A DNA stretch of 64,000 nucleotides from the NCBI GenBank assembly GCA_002733135.1, contig NVUJ01000010.1, positions 1 to 64,000 of the forward strand, read 5' to 3'. Positions 49,633 through 58,686 of the stretch are shown here, one piece after another; the stretch's first letter is position 1; the number at the start of each line of letters is the position of its first letter. The notes beneath the pieces are model-generated. The model saw only the letters and a program-made list of their open reading frames with translations. It did not search any database and had not been told where the DNA came from. This stretch comes from Cycloclasticus sp. (GTDB lineage Bacteria; Pseudomonadota; Gammaproteobacteria; Methylococcales; Cycloclasticaceae). The position numbers and the translations under genes are program-made.

Positions 49633-50052
49633 TTATTCCTTTTCTACTTTAGGTTTCGCGGCAGCTTTAGGTTTCGCAACAGCTTTAGGTTTCGCAACAG
49701 CTTTAGGTTTCGCAACAGCTTTAGGTTTTGTCGCAGATTTGCCTTCACTGATACCAGTAATTGTAACCTCAGTATAATACTGACGGTGGCCCATTTTTTT
49801 CATATGGTGCTTTCTGCGTTTAAATTTAATAATATTGATTTTCTTCAAGCGCCCTTGTGCTTTGACCGTCGCTGTCACTGTAGCACCATCTAATGTTGGC
49901 GTACCAACTTTAAGGCCCGCTTCACTGTTGACTAATAACACTGAGTCGAACGTAACTTCGTTACCTTCTTCAACATCTAATTTTTCGATCTTAAGGAAAT
50001 CACCCTCGGCGACTTTATATTGTTTACCGCCTGTTTGAATTACCGCGTACAT
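49633..50052 (-). CDS. rplU: 50S ribosomal protein L21 with repeat-rich C-terminal extension
   Basis: Residues 1 to about 103 are a normal L21 ([37 protein letters not shown]). The protein is 139 residues long, against about 103 in E. coli. The extra C-terminal 36 residues are Ala/Lys/Pro-rich, with repeating KPKAVA units encoded by near-identical 18-bp DNA repeats, and end in VEKE. Such a basic tail may contact rRNA or be disordered. It is the first gene of the rplU-rpmA unit. Confidence 0.97.
   Translation of the reverse strand: MYAVIQTGGKQYKVAEGDFLKIEKLDVEEGNEVTFDSVLLVNSEAGLKVGTPTLDGATVTATVKAQGRLKKINIIKFKRRKHHMKKMGHRQYYTEVTITGISEGKSATKPKAVAKPKAVAKPKAVAKPKAAAKPKVEKE
49648..49737 (-). repeat. 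18-bp tandem repeats in the 3' end of rplU
   Basis: Four consecutive 18-bp units start at 49648, 49666, 49684 and 49702, the last three identical and the first differing at two bases. A degenerate fifth follows at 49720. Each unit encodes six residues (KPKAVA-type), so gain or loss of units keeps the frame. Confidence 0.9.
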
Positions 50053-50097
50053 TGTCTAGAGACTCCCTAGTTGTGGGTGGTTTTAAAAAAGAGGCGA

Positions 50098-50126
50098 ATT
50101 TTATCCTTTAGTGCGCTGTTGGTCAA
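50098..50126 (-). promoter_or_regulatory. Promoter of rplU-rpmA
   Basis: Read leftward, TTGACC (50121-50126) is followed after exactly 17 nt by TAAAAT (50098-50103). It lies 46 nt before the rplU start. Both boxes are one mismatch from consensus. Confidence 0.65.
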
Positions 50127-50163
50127 TGCCAATTAATAAAGGAAAAGCATTTTCTTAACTGCT

Positions 50164-50191
50164 TTTACAGTTAAATACTTGTTATTATACC
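50164..50191 (+). promoter_or_regulatory. Possible promoter of ispB
   Basis: TTTACA (50164-50169) and TATACC (50186-50191) are 16 nt apart, 35 nt before the ispB start, back-to-back with the rplU promoter. Confidence 0.4.
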
Positions 50192-50225
50192 TAGCTAATT
50201 TAAATCACCTTACGCTATTCGCAAC

Positions 50226-51230
50226 ATGAGCAGTACAGAAACCCCGTCCTTACAGCCAGAAATCGACTTTAGAGCTATTCAAGAACTCATGGACAACGCC
50301 ATGAAATTAGTCGATCAAGAGATACTACATGAACTTAATTCTGACGTTGTACTCATCAACCAAATCGGCTTTCATATTGTTAACAGTGGAGGTAAACGTC
50401 TCAGACCCATGCTTGTGGCTCTATCAGCACTCACACTTGGTTACGAGGATAAAGACCACACAACATTAGCCACTGTCATTGAGTTCATTCATACGGCAAC
50501 ATTATTACACGATGACGTAGTAGACGAATCTGATATGCGCCGTGGTGACGAAACCGCCAATGCAATTTGGGGCAATGCTGCAAGCGTGCTAGTCGGAGAC
50601 TTTTTATATTCACGTTCATTCGAAATGATGGTAGGCATAAATAATATGCGCGTAATGGATATTTTATCCCACACGACTAACGCCATTGCAGAAGGTGAGG
50701 TTCTACAGCTACTCAACATCAATAACCCTGATACAAACGAAGCTCAGTATCTAGAAGTAATTCGTAGAAAAACAGCAAAACTTTTTGAAGCCGCCACTCA
50801 ACTTGGCGCTGTATTAGCCAACGAAAGCGAAGAAGTGGAAACAGCATTTGCCACATACGGATTACATATAGGCAACGCATTCCAAATTATGGACGACATG
50901 CTTGATTACATTGCCGATGTAGAGGCTCTCGGAAAGAATTTGGGCGATGATTTAGCTGAAGGCAAGCCAACACTCCCATTAATTCACGCCATGGCTAACG
51001 GAACAGATGAGCAAGTGAAATTTATTAGAGAAACGATTAAGAATGGTGACCGAGCGGCGTACCTTGATATTCTGGATATTATCAAATCCACTGGATCGCT
51101 AGATTACACGGCTAAATATGCTCAAGGTGAGGCTCAAAAAGCGATAGATGCTTTGGTTGGCATTCCCGATAATAAATTTAAAAAAGCCATGGAAGAACTT
51201 GCTTTGTTTTCTATTCAGCGTAATTTTTAG
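50226..51230 (+). CDS. ispB: Octaprenyl-type polyprenyl diphosphate synthase IspB
   Basis: IspB makes the long isoprenoid side chain of ubiquinone/menaquinone. The 334-residue trans-prenyltransferase has GGKRLRPML, the first Asp-rich motif DDVVDESDMRRG (96-107) and the second one, DDMLDY, near residue 222. The position divergent from rplU-rpmA is as in E. coli. The exact chain length cannot be read with certainty; octaprenyl is assumed by orthology. A small residue (Ala) at the chain-length position before the first motif is consistent with long products. Confidence 0.95.
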   Translation: MSSTETPSLQPEIDFRAIQELMDNAMKLVDQEILHELNSDVVLINQIGFHIVNSGGKRLRPMLVALSALTLGYEDKDHTTLATVIEFIHTATLLHDDVVDESDMRRGDETANAIWGNAASVLVGDFLYSRSFEMMVGINNMRVMDILSHTTNAIAEGEVLQLLNINNPDTNEAQYLEVIRRKTAKLFEAATQLGAVLANESEEVETAFATYGLHIGNAFQIMDDMLDYIADVEALGKNLGDDLAEGKPTLPLIHAMANGTDEQVKFIRETIKNGDRAAYLDILDIIKSTGSLDYTAKYAQGEAQKAIDALVGIPDNKFKKAMEELALFSIQRNF

Positions 51231-51317
51231 TAAAGACGCTAAATAAACATATTTATATTTTTCAAAACATTACCGTAAATTTAACCCAAGGTTGCATCGC
51301 ACGATTTTCTTTAACTT

Positions 51318-51326
51318 TGGTATAAT
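51318..51326 (+). promoter_or_regulatory. Extended -10 promoter before the GAPDH gene
   Basis: TGGTATAAT (51318-51326) is a perfect extended -10 element (TGnTATAAT), 37 nt before the start at 51364. No good -35 box is seen at the right distance, as is usual for extended -10 promoters. Confidence 0.6.
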
Positions 51327-51363
51327 TCTATTTTTCAAAACTTAGACAACGACAGGATATTTA

Positions 51364-52815
51364 ATGAGCGCAGAACAACACGATCAACATCTTGCGGAAT
51401 GGGAAGGCCGCCAAGAAGTAGCTGAAATTATGATCCCCATGATTGGGAAAATGTACCGCAGTAGTGGAGTAGTTCTTAAAATTTACGGAAGAACACTTAT
51501 AAACGCTTCACCTGTCACCCTTTTAAAGCTTCATCGTTACGTTCGTCAGTTTGAAAAAGTCGAATTGTCTATTCACGATAGTTTCGAAGTACTAACCGCG
51601 TTAGAAAAAATGAAACTCGGCCCCGTCAGAATAGACTTAGGCATTTTATCTGTACAGTACAAAAATGACACCAGTGGTTTAGCTATTGAAGACTTTCTTG
51701 CTGAAAAATTAGGTGATGGTATACGTCAAGTTCAAGAACAATTCGATTCGCAACCTAGAGATGTCGTTTTATATGGCTTCGGTCGCATTGGCCGCTTACT
51801 CGCGCGTTTATTAATTGAACGTACGGGCTCAGGAAATAAAATGCGTCTACGGGCAATCGTTGTACGTAAAGGCAGCGACAATGATTTACAAAAACGCGCC
51901 AGCCTACTTCGTCGAGATTCTGTGCACGGTTCGTTCAAAGGCACCATCAAAGTTGACGAAAAAAACAACACTATATTAGCGAACGGCAACTTAATCCAAG
52001 TGATTTACGCCAGTCACCCAAAAGAAATTGATTATACTCAGTATGGCATTCATGACGCATTAGTCGTTGATAACACAGGCATTCGTCGTGACGAAGCAGA
52101 GTTAAGCGAGCATTTCTTGGCCAAAGGCGCCGCCAAAGTATTATTAACAGCGCCCGGTAAAGACGTTAAAAACATCGTCTTCGGTGTTAATACAGATGAC
52201 ATTAAACCTGAAGATAAAGTCGTTTCAGCCGCCAGCTGCACCACCAATGCAATTACCCCAACGCTAAAAGCCATTAATGATGAATTTGGCATTATCAAAG
52301 GCCACGTTGAAACGGTTCACTCCTATACCAACGATCAAAACTTAATCGACAACTACCATAAAGGTGAGCGCCGCGGTCGTGCAGCCGCGCTAAATATGGT
52401 GATTACGGAAACAGGTGCGGCTAAAGCGGTATCTAAAGCCTTGCCTGAGTTAGAAGGAAAATTAACGGGTAATGCCATCCGCGTTCCAACACCCAATGTG
52501 TCAATGGCCATCTTGAACCTTCGCCTGGAAAAAGAAACCGATAAACGCGCTTTAAACAGCTTCTTGCGTGAAACAGCCCTTCACTCATCTATGCGCGAGC
52601 AAATTGATTTCACCACATCAACTGAAATCGTTTCTACCGATCTAGTGGGCGCGCGTAAAGCCTGTACGATTGATTCAAAGGCAACCATCGCTACGGGCGA
52701 CTCTTGTGTACTTTATCTTTGGTATGACAACGAATTTGGCTACAGCTGCCAAGTGATACGCGTGATGCAAAAAATGGCCGGTTTGGACTTTCCCTCTTTA
52801 CCCGCCAAAGACTAA
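51364..52815 (+). CDS. Long-form glyceraldehyde-3-phosphate dehydrogenase
   Basis: The 483-residue protein is a GAPDH with about 130 extra N-terminal residues. The extension (1-130, helix-rich) precedes the NAD-binding GFGRIG at 138-143. The catalytic C292 (SAASCTTNAIT) and the general base H319 (ETVHSYT) are intact, so dehydrogenase activity is likely. This long form is known in marine gammaproteobacteria and elsewhere; cofactor preference and direction (glycolytic or gluconeogenic) are not visible. AGGA precedes the ATG, and a strong terminator follows. Next to it are acs and an acetoacetyl-CoA reductase gene, convergent. Confidence 0.92.
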   Translation: MSAEQHDQHLAEWEGRQEVAEIMIPMIGKMYRSSGVVLKIYGRTLINASPVTLLKLHRYVRQFEKVELSIHDSFEVLTALEKMKLGPVRIDLGILSVQYKNDTSGLAIEDFLAEKLGDGIRQVQEQFDSQPRDVVLYGFGRIGRLLARLLIERTGSGNKMRLRAIVVRKGSDNDLQKRASLLRRDSVHGSFKGTIKVDEKNNTILANGNLIQVIYASHPKEIDYTQYGIHDALVVDNTGIRRDEAELSEHFLAKGAAKVLLTAPGKDVKNIVFGVNTDDIKPEDKVVSAASCTTNAITPTLKAINDEFGIIKGHVETVHSYTNDQNLIDNYHKGERRGRAAALNMVITETGAAKAVSKALPELEGKLTGNAIRVPTPNVSMAILNLRLEKETDKRALNSFLRETALHSSMREQIDFTTSTEIVSTDLVGARKACTIDSKATIATGDSCVLYLWYDNEFGYSCQVIRVMQKMAGLDFPSLPAKD

Positions 52816-52835
52816 ATTAATTAAATTTAGACCAT

Positions 52836-52865
52836 AAAAAAGCCCGCTTTAAAGTGGGCTTTTTA
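52836..52865. terminator. Terminator between the GAPDH gene and acs
   Basis: AGCCCGCTTT and AAAGTGGGCT form a hairpin (one G-T pair) preceded by A-rich and followed by T5 sequence. It can act for both convergent genes. Confidence 0.9.
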
Positions 52866-52878
52866 CATCTATCGAAAA

Positions 52879-54819
52879 CTACTTATTCGGGCGATTAGCA
52901 ATCAGTTCATCCACCACTGATGGATCTGCCAATGTTGATGTATCACCTAATTCATCAATCAAGTTTTCAGAAATTTTACGTAAAACACGGCGCATGATTT
53001 TACCTGAACGCGTTTTCGGTAAGCCCGGCGCCCACTGAATAACGTCCGGTGATGCAATCGGACCGATTTCTTTACGTACGTGCATGACCAACTCTTTACG
53101 TAATTCATCACTTGGCTGCGCACTATCCATTAAAGTAACAAACGCATAAATACCTTGACCCTTAATATCATGTGGGTAGCCGATAACCGCTGCCTCAGCA
53201 ACCGCTGGATGCAGCACAAGGGCACTTTCGACTTCAGCTGTGCCCATACGGTGCCCTGATACATTAATCACGTCATCTACACGGCCAGTAATCCAATAGT
53301 CACCGTCTTCGTCACGACGCGCGCCATCACCGGGGAAATACAAGCCCGGGTAGTTAGCAAAATACGCGTCAATATAACGCTGATGATCACCAAATAACGT
53401 TCTGAACATCCCCGGCCATGGTTTCTTAATCACCAATATGCCTTCCGCAGGATTACCCGTTACTTCGTTGCCATCGTTATCAGCCAAGCCAAACTCAACA
53501 CCAAAGAAAGGTTGCATCGCAGAACCTGGTTTTAAATCGGTTGCGCCTGGAAGTGGTGTCATCAAAATACCACCCGTTTCAGTTTGCCACCATGTATCAA
53601 CGATTGGGCAACGGCCACCACCTACTTTATGGTAATACCATTCCCATGCTTCTGGATTAATCGGCTCGCCCACACTGCCCAAAATTCTCAAGCTACTTAA
53701 ATCACACTTTTCGACAAAAGAATCCCCTTTCGCCATTAACGCGCGGATTGCCGTTGGCGCTGTGTAGAAAATATTAACGTTATGTTTTTCACACACTTGC
53801 CAGAAACGTGAGGCATCTGGATACGTTGGTACGCCTTCAAACATAAGTGTTCTTGCGCCATTGGCTAATGGGCCGTAAACAATATAGGAGTGACCGGTTA
53901 CCCAACCGACATCGGCTGTACACCAGTACACATCACCTTCGTGGTAGTCGAAAACATATTTGTGTGACATCGCAGCGTGCAATAAGTAACCGCCTGTTGT
54001 GTGTACAACACCTTTAGGCTTACCTGTTGAACCCGATGTATAAAGAATAAACAATGGATCTTCTGAGTCCATTTCTTCAGCCGGACAATCATCTGACGCA
54101 GCGTCTAATAATTCGTGATACCAAACATCGCGCCCTTCCACCCAAGCAATATCACCGCCTGTGCGCTTAACCACCACCATGTTTGTAACAAGTGGGCAAC
54201 TTTCTAAGGCTTTATCTGCATTTGTTTTTAGAGGAACCGCTTTACCACCACGAACACTTTCATCGGTAACAATAACCAACGCTGTCTCAGAGTCCGCAAT
54301 ACGGTCTTTTAGTGCATCGGCAGAAAAACCACCAAATACAATAAGGTGAACCGCACCAATTCTGGCACACGCCAACATCGCAATAGCCGCTTCTGCCACC
54401 ATCGGCATATAAATACAAACTCGGTCGCCTTTTTTAACACCTAATGACTTAAGGCCATTGGCAAACTTACATACTTCTGCATGGAGCTCTTTGTATGTGT
54501 ATGTTTTATCGACTTCTGGGTCATCACTTTCCCAAATAATCGCTGGCTGGTCGCCACGCGTTTCTAAATGACGGTCTAAGCAGTTAACACTGACATTTAA
54601 CTTACCACCTTTAAACCATTTAACTTCACCCTTAGGGAAGTCATATTCAACTGTGGTGTCCCATTCTTTCGACCAGGTTAAAAACTCTTTTGCTTTTTCA
54701 TTCCAAAAGTTATCAGTGTCTTCAATCGAGCGTTTATACTCTGATTCGTATAGCTCTTTGTTGATATGCGCATGCGCTGCTACTTCGGCTGTTACTTTAT
54801 AAATTTTTTCAATAGCCAT
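52879..54819 (-). CDS. acs: Acetyl-CoA synthetase (acetate--CoA ligase)
   Basis: Acs activates acetate to acetyl-CoA through acetyl-AMP. The 646-residue protein has the AMP-binding core ([20 protein letters not shown], positions 261-280 region), TWWQTETGG, the [22 protein letters not shown] hinge region and the acetylatable lysine K607 in [11 protein letters not shown], the target of Pat/CobB-type control. Length is standard. The ATG has a GAAGGG ribosome site. It follows phbB on the same strand but behind a terminator. Confidence 0.97.
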   Translation of the reverse strand: MAIEKIYKVTAEVAAHAHINKELYESEYKRSIEDTDNFWNEKAKEFLTWSKEWDTTVEYDFPKGEVKWFKGGKLNVSVNCLDRHLETRGDQPAIIWESDDPEVDKTYTYKELHAEVCKFANGLKSLGVKKGDRVCIYMPMVAEAAIAMLACARIGAVHLIVFGGFSADALKDRIADSETALVIVTDESVRGGKAVPLKTNADKALESCPLVTNMVVVKRTGGDIAWVEGRDVWYHELLDAASDDCPAEEMDSEDPLFILYTSGSTGKPKGVVHTTGGYLLHAAMSHKYVFDYHEGDVYWCTADVGWVTGHSYIVYGPLANGARTLMFEGVPTYPDASRFWQVCEKHNVNIFYTAPTAIRALMAKGDSFVEKCDLSSLRILGSVGEPINPEAWEWYYHKVGGGRCPIVDTWWQTETGGILMTPLPGATDLKPGSAMQPFFGVEFGLADNDGNEVTGNPAEGILVIKKPWPGMFRTLFGDHQRYIDAYFANYPGLYFPGDGARRDEDGDYWITGRVDDVINVSGHRMGTAEVESALVLHPAVAEAAVIGYPHDIKGQGIYAFVTLMDSAQPSDELRKELVMHVRKEIGPIASPDVIQWAPGLPKTRSGKIMRRVLRKISENLIDELGDTSTLADPSVVDELIANRPNK

Positions 54820-54857
54820 CTTTTCCCTTCCCCTAAAAATAATCTTTTTATTATCAT

Positions 54858-54888
54858 AAAAAAAGGGCTGCGATTAAGCAGCCCTTCC
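54858..54888 (-). terminator. Terminator of the phbB unit
   Basis: Read leftward, AAGGGCTGC and GCAGCCCTT form a perfect 9-bp stem around a 6-nt loop, followed by T7. It lies just after phbB and before acs. Confidence 0.9.
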
Positions 54889-54892
54889 AGTT

Positions 54893-55630
54893 TTAATGCA
54901 TGAACAAACCGCCGTTCATGCTCAAATCTGAGCCCGTTGTATAGGCTGCCAACTCACTGGCCAAGAACGATATGCCATGAGCAATTTCTTCAGGCTTACA
55001 TAAACGACCTGATGGAATACCACCTTCAATCTTCTTACGAACATCTTCAGCAATCGCCATCACCATCGGTGTTGCAACATAGCCTGGAGAGATTGTGTTA
55101 ACCGTAACGCCCTTACGTGCAGTTTCACGAGCTAATGCTTTAGTAAAACCGTGCATACCTGCTTTAGCAGCAGAATAGTTAACTTGGCCCATTTGGCCTA
55201 ACTGACCATTTACTGATGAAACGTTGATGATGCGACCAAAGCCACGTTCAATCATGCCTTCAAAAATTTGACGAGTCATGTTGTATACGCTGTTTAAATT
55301 CGTATCGATAACTGCATCCCAACGTTCAATAGGCATTTTTTTAAACATGCCGTCTTTAGTGATACCTGCGTTGTTTACTAAAATATCGATAGGGCCAACA
55401 TTGTCTTCAACCCATTTAATCGCTACGCCACATGCGTCAAAATCAGTGACTGGGCAATGAACGATATCAATATCTAAACCTGCTTCTTTTTGAGCAATTT
55501 GCCACGCTTCAGCTTTTTCTTTGTTGTTATAAGCAGCTACTACTTTATAACCGTCTTCTATAAAACGCTTACATACTGCTTCACCAATACCACCTGTACC
55601 ACCTGTAACTAATGCAACTCTCTGACTCAT
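54893..55630 (-). CDS. phbB: Acetoacetyl-CoA reductase (PhbB/PhaB type)
   Basis: PhbB reduces acetoacetyl-CoA to (R)-3-hydroxybutyryl-CoA with NADPH, the second step to polyhydroxybutyrate. The 245-residue short-chain dehydrogenase has the GGTGGIG loop at 10-16, NNAG at 86-89, the catalytic Ser138/139, Y152 and K156, and the PhaB-type LNSVYNMTRQIFEGM and SVNGQLGQMGQVNYSAAKAG segments. It is far closer to PhaB than to FabG. No phaA or phaC is in the window. A GAGGAA ribosome site precedes the ATG. Confidence 0.93.
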   Translation of the reverse strand: MSQRVALVTGGTGGIGEAVCKRFIEDGYKVVAAYNNKEKAEAWQIAQKEAGLDIDIVHCPVTDFDACGVAIKWVEDNVGPIDILVNNAGITKDGMFKKMPIERWDAVIDTNLNSVYNMTRQIFEGMIERGFGRIINVSSVNGQLGQMGQVNYSAAKAGMHGFTKALARETARKGVTVNTISPGYVATPMVMAIAEDVRKKIEGGIPSGRLCKPEEIAHGISFLASELAAYTTGSDLSMNGGLFMH

Positions 55631-55703
55631 TTTTCATTTCCTCATTATTTATTAAATACAATTGCGGCTTTCACAGCCTGGCCGATAGTATTCTAGCATA
55701 ATA

Positions 55704-55714
55704 TTGCGACGCAA
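55704..55714. promoter_or_regulatory. TTGC-N3-GCAA palindrome upstream of phbB
   Basis: TTGCGACGCAA lies 74 nt before the phbB start in an AT-rich promoter-like region. Regulators of polyhydroxybutyrate genes (PhaR/PhbF group) bind TGC/GCA-type palindromes of similar form, so this is a candidate operator; the match is short. Confidence 0.3.
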
Positions 55715-55869
55715 CATATATAACTCCATCCCTAATCCAGCATATTCCCAAATCTTAGTGCATAATTCAAGTAACCAGACTCTATCCACGCTTTAAAAAA
55801 TAAGTTTCTTCGTTTGATCGGCTTTCAGTTAAACTTAAAACCAAACCCATAAACGAACCTTTACGATTC

Positions 55870-56172
55870 ATGACGTTAGCGACACGAGATTCAACTGACA
55901 ACAGACGATTCACACGCTCAGGCTCTGATGCTGAGTTAACGTTCTTTCGCCTTGGGTCAATTGAAGAAGGACTTGGTACTGTTAATAATTTATCAGCCTC
56001 AGGTATTTCTTTTCGAACAAAACATATATTGAACATTGGGCAAGCACTTCACATTACCATTAGTTCAATTAAACCCCCATTAAATGCACTCATTGAAGTT
56101 ACCCGAATTGAAAACGTTAACCATGATGAATATAATGTAGCAGCAACTATTGAAGGCATCAAAGCCTCATGA
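55870..56172 (+). CDS. PilZ domain protein (c-di-GMP binding)
   Basis: The 100-residue protein is a single PilZ domain with both binding motifs: R12-R13-F-T-R16 (RxxxR) and N40-L-S42-A-S-G45 ((D/N)xSxxG). Binding of cyclic di-GMP is therefore expected. The output partner is unknown. It stands 16 nt before queD, which suggests shared transcription, though the two functions have no obvious link. The ribosome site at 55870 is weak. Confidence 0.9.
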   Translation: MTLATRDSTDNRRFTRSGSDAELTFFRLGSIEEGLGTVNNLSASGISFRTKHILNIGQALHITISSIKPPLNALIEVTRIENVNHDEYNVAATIEGIKAS

Positions 56173-56187
56173 TTTTAAGGATTTATC

Positions 56188-56592
56188 GTGTACTCCATTA
56201 CTAAAAACCTAACTTTTTGCTATGGGCACCGGCTCATGAACCACCCAGGAAAGTGTAAAAACCTTCATGGTCATTCTGCTCGCGTTGCCATTACATTAGA
56301 AGCTGACAGCCTTAATACCCAAGGTATGGTTTGTGACTTTTCGGATATAAACCAATTTGCTGGAAAATGGCTTGATGACACGCTTGACCACAATATGTTG
56401 TTACATAAAGACGACCCCATATTACCCATGCTTCAACAAGCAGGTGAGCGCGTGATGGTCGTTGACAAGCACCCAACGGCTGAGTTTCTAGCCAAATTAA
56501 TTTTCGAGCACGTAAAAACAGGTGGTTTCCCCGTTACCAACGTATCCGTTTGGGAAACAGACAGCGCCAACGCGAGTTATTCAACGCCCTAA
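56188..56592 (+). CDS. queD: 6-carboxy-5,6,7,8-tetrahydropterin synthase family (QueD/PTPS)
   Basis: QueD converts dihydroneopterin triphosphate into carboxytetrahydropterin on the way to queuosine in tRNA. The 134-residue protein has the zinc histidines H14, H27 and H29, the catalytic C23 (GKCKNLHGH) and a downstream LDHNML segment. The glutamate anchoring the pterin (VWETDSA) is also present. Other PTPS-type reactions cannot be excluded, because queC/queE are not in the window. Confidence 0.88.
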   Translation: MYSITKNLTFCYGHRLMNHPGKCKNLHGHSARVAITLEADSLNTQGMVCDFSDINQFAGKWLDDTLDHNMLLHKDDPILPMLQQAGERVMVVDKHPTAEFLAKLIFEHVKTGGFPVTNVSVWETDSANASYSTP

Positions 56593-57011
56593 TGCTGAGC
56601 CAACTCAGGCCTATTAATAAATCTTTTTGCTTGCAAACCTTGTGTGAAGAAAATTTCACGCGGCTCATTCGTTTAACGCCAAACCTTGGCAGCAATAACA
56701 CCAGTGGTTCGATTATTCAAACAGAAATTCTCGACACAGGGCCCTTTACATACACACTCATATTGCGCGATAAATTAGTCCCGGGGCAAACGCCTCATAT
56801 TAATTTTAAGTGTCGTGTCTATATGGATACCAAATCTATGGAAGTTATCCAAATTGTTGGTCATTGGCAAACACCGAACTTCCACAAAACGACCCCCAAA
56901 GATATTCTCAACCGCAAATGGGAATCAAATTATTTTCTCGAAAAGTGGTTAGTGTTTCAGCTCGACATGAGTAACGTTACACAAACCAGCCAACAAGTCG
57001 CCAACGTATAA
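56592..57011 (+). CDS. DUF1249 family protein
   Basis: The 139-residue product starts in a TAATG overlap with queD at 56592 and matches DUF1249 (YqiB-type): LCEENFTRLIRLTPNL, a charged beta-rich middle (YTLILRDKLVP) and VYMDTKSMEVIQIVGHW. No function is established for the family. The longer frame from 56550 lies within queD and is less likely. The gene ends 10 nt from the convergent symporter gene. Confidence 0.8.
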   Translation: MLSQLRPINKSFCLQTLCEENFTRLIRLTPNLGSNNTSGSIIQTEILDTGPFTYTLILRDKLVPGQTPHINFKCRVYMDTKSMEVIQIVGHWQTPNFHKTTPKDILNRKWESNYFLEKWLVFQLDMSNVTQTSQQVANV

Positions 57012-57021
57012 GCTGCATTTA

Positions 57022-58356
57022 CTAATTTTTCTTCTTACTCAATTTGAAGACAATTGGGCTTAATAACAGTAAAGCGATAAGGTTAGGTATCGCCATTAAG
57101 CCATTAAGCACATCTGCCAATAGCCATAAGAACTCTAAATCCATTACTGCGCCTACTGGTATAGCCAGTACCCAAGCGATTCTATACCAGGGGATAACTT
57201 TCACTCCTAGAATATATTCTGCGCAACGCTCGCCGTAATAGCTCCAACCCAACAAAGTCGTTAGTGCAAAAATAGCCAAACCAAAACTCACTACGTATTC
57301 ACCATAGCCAGGCAAACCCATGCCGAAAGCGTGTGCAGACAACGATGCCCCCGTCTCGCCACTGGTCCAGCTACCGGTTAAAATAATCACTAAGGCCGTC
57401 ATCGTACAGACGATTATCGTGTCTATAAATGTACCCAACATAGCAATTTTACCTTGCTGAACAGGGTTGTTTGTTTTTGCCGCCGCGTGCGCGATAGGTG
57501 CAGTTCCTAGCCCCGCTTCGTTGGAAAAAACACCGCGAGCCACACCAAAACGTATCGCCGCCATAATGCCCGCACCCGCAAAACCACCCGCTGCCGCAGT
57601 GCCAGTAAACGCGTCGTTAACAATTAACATAATCGCCGTTGGCACGGAGTCTAAGCGTTGAACAATAATAATGCCCGCGCCAAGCACATAAGCTATACCC
57701 ATGAAAGGCACTAGTTTTGAAGCTACTTTACCGATACGCTTTATGCCACCCACCAACACGGCGTACACAATAACGGCCATTACTAAGCCTGTTTGCCAAG
57801 CTGGAATATTGAACGTGCTGCCGAGTGCGTCAGCCACTGAGTTGGCTTGAATCGTATTACCAATACCAAACGCCGCCACCGCACCAAACATTGAAAATGC
57901 GAATGCCAACCAACGCCAGTTATCGCCCAAACCATTTTTAATGTAATACATAGGGCCACCCACATACGCGCCATTCTCATCAACTTCCCTAAAATTAACC
58001 GCCAATACCGCCTCTGCGTATTTGGTTGCCATGCCAACAAGCGCCGTTATCCACATCCAAAAAATCGCCCCCGGGCCGCCTAAAAATATAGCCGTTGCAA
58101 CCCCAGCAATATTGCCGGTTCCAATCGTCGCGGCGAGTGATGTCATTAACGCATTAAAAGGGCTAATTTCACCGTCATCTAAATCATTACTTTTACGACC
58201 ACGCCATAACAACGAAAACGCTGTACCTAATTGTCGAATGGGCATAAATAACAAGCCAACCATCAAGTAAATACCTGTGCCTAGTAGCAGCGCTAAAATG
58301 ACTGGCCCCCAGACAAAACTACTGATTGAATTAAGCAGTTGTGTTAATGTTTCCAT
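57022..58356 (-). CDS. Sodium:alanine/glycine symporter (AGCS family)
   Basis: The 444-residue protein has about ten membrane helices and the AGCS signatures: LAATIGTGNIAGVATAIFLGGPGAIFWMW (positions 74-102), GGPMYYIKNGLG, and FSNEAGLGTAPIAHAAAKT. It should take up alanine or glycine with Na+; the exact amino acid cannot be told. It stands alone on the minus strand between the queD-DUF1249 and CDGSH genes. Confidence 0.93.
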   Translation of the reverse strand: METLTQLLNSISSFVWGPVILALLLGTGIYLMVGLLFMPIRQLGTAFSLLWRGRKSNDLDDGEISPFNALMTSLAATIGTGNIAGVATAIFLGGPGAIFWMWITALVGMATKYAEAVLAVNFREVDENGAYVGGPMYYIKNGLGDNWRWLAFAFSMFGAVAAFGIGNTIQANSVADALGSTFNIPAWQTGLVMAVIVYAVLVGGIKRIGKVASKLVPFMGIAYVLGAGIIIVQRLDSVPTAIMLIVNDAFTGTAAAGGFAGAGIMAAIRFGVARGVFSNEAGLGTAPIAHAAAKTNNPVQQGKIAMLGTFIDTIIVCTMTALVIILTGSWTSGETGASLSAHAFGMGLPGYGEYVVSFGLAIFALTTLLGWSYYGERCAEYILGVKVIPWYRIAWVLAIPVGAVMDLEFLWLLADVLNGLMAIPNLIALLLLSPIVFKLSKKKN

Positions 58357-58445
58357 ACGTTTTATTCGTCTGTAAATTGTGAAGATACCAATATTACAGC
58401 TTTACGCTTTTTAATCCTATTATTCATTTCACGAAGGTCATCCAC

Positions 58446-58670
58446 ATGTATAACAAACAATCTCCGCACGTCATTTCAGTTAAAAAAGATGAAGAAATTT
58501 ATGTTTGCCAGTGTAGAAAAACAAGCAAGGCACCCCTGTGTGATGGCAGCCATAAACAAACCGACGGCATACGCCCATTCGTGTACATCGCTAAAAAAGA
58601 CGAGGAGCTTTATGTCTGTGGCTGCGGAAAATCTAACAATATGCCGTGGTGCGACGGCAGTCATAAATAA
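58446..58670 (+). CDS. Twin CDGSH iron-sulfur protein
   Basis: This 74-residue protein consists of two CDGSH iron-sulfur domains in tandem. The first has C21, C23, C32 and H36, the second C58, C60, C69 and H73, so each can hold a 2Fe-2S cluster with 3Cys/1His ligation, as in mitoNEET. The small size, no signal peptide and no membrane anchor indicate a soluble cytoplasmic redox or cluster-transfer protein. Partner unknown. It starts a rightward series with UPF0149, DUF1853 and possibly the TraB gene, 16 nt from the next start. Confidence 0.9.
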   Translation: MYNKQSPHVISVKKDEEIYVCQCRKTSKAPLCDGSHKQTDGIRPFVYIAKKDEELYVCGCGKSNNMPWCDGSHK

Positions 58671-58686
58671 CTGATAACAACCCTAC

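Noticed and set aside
49648-49737. CRISPR-like or mobile repeat
   Set aside because: Units are contiguous without spacers and encode part of L21; it is an in-frame coding repeat.
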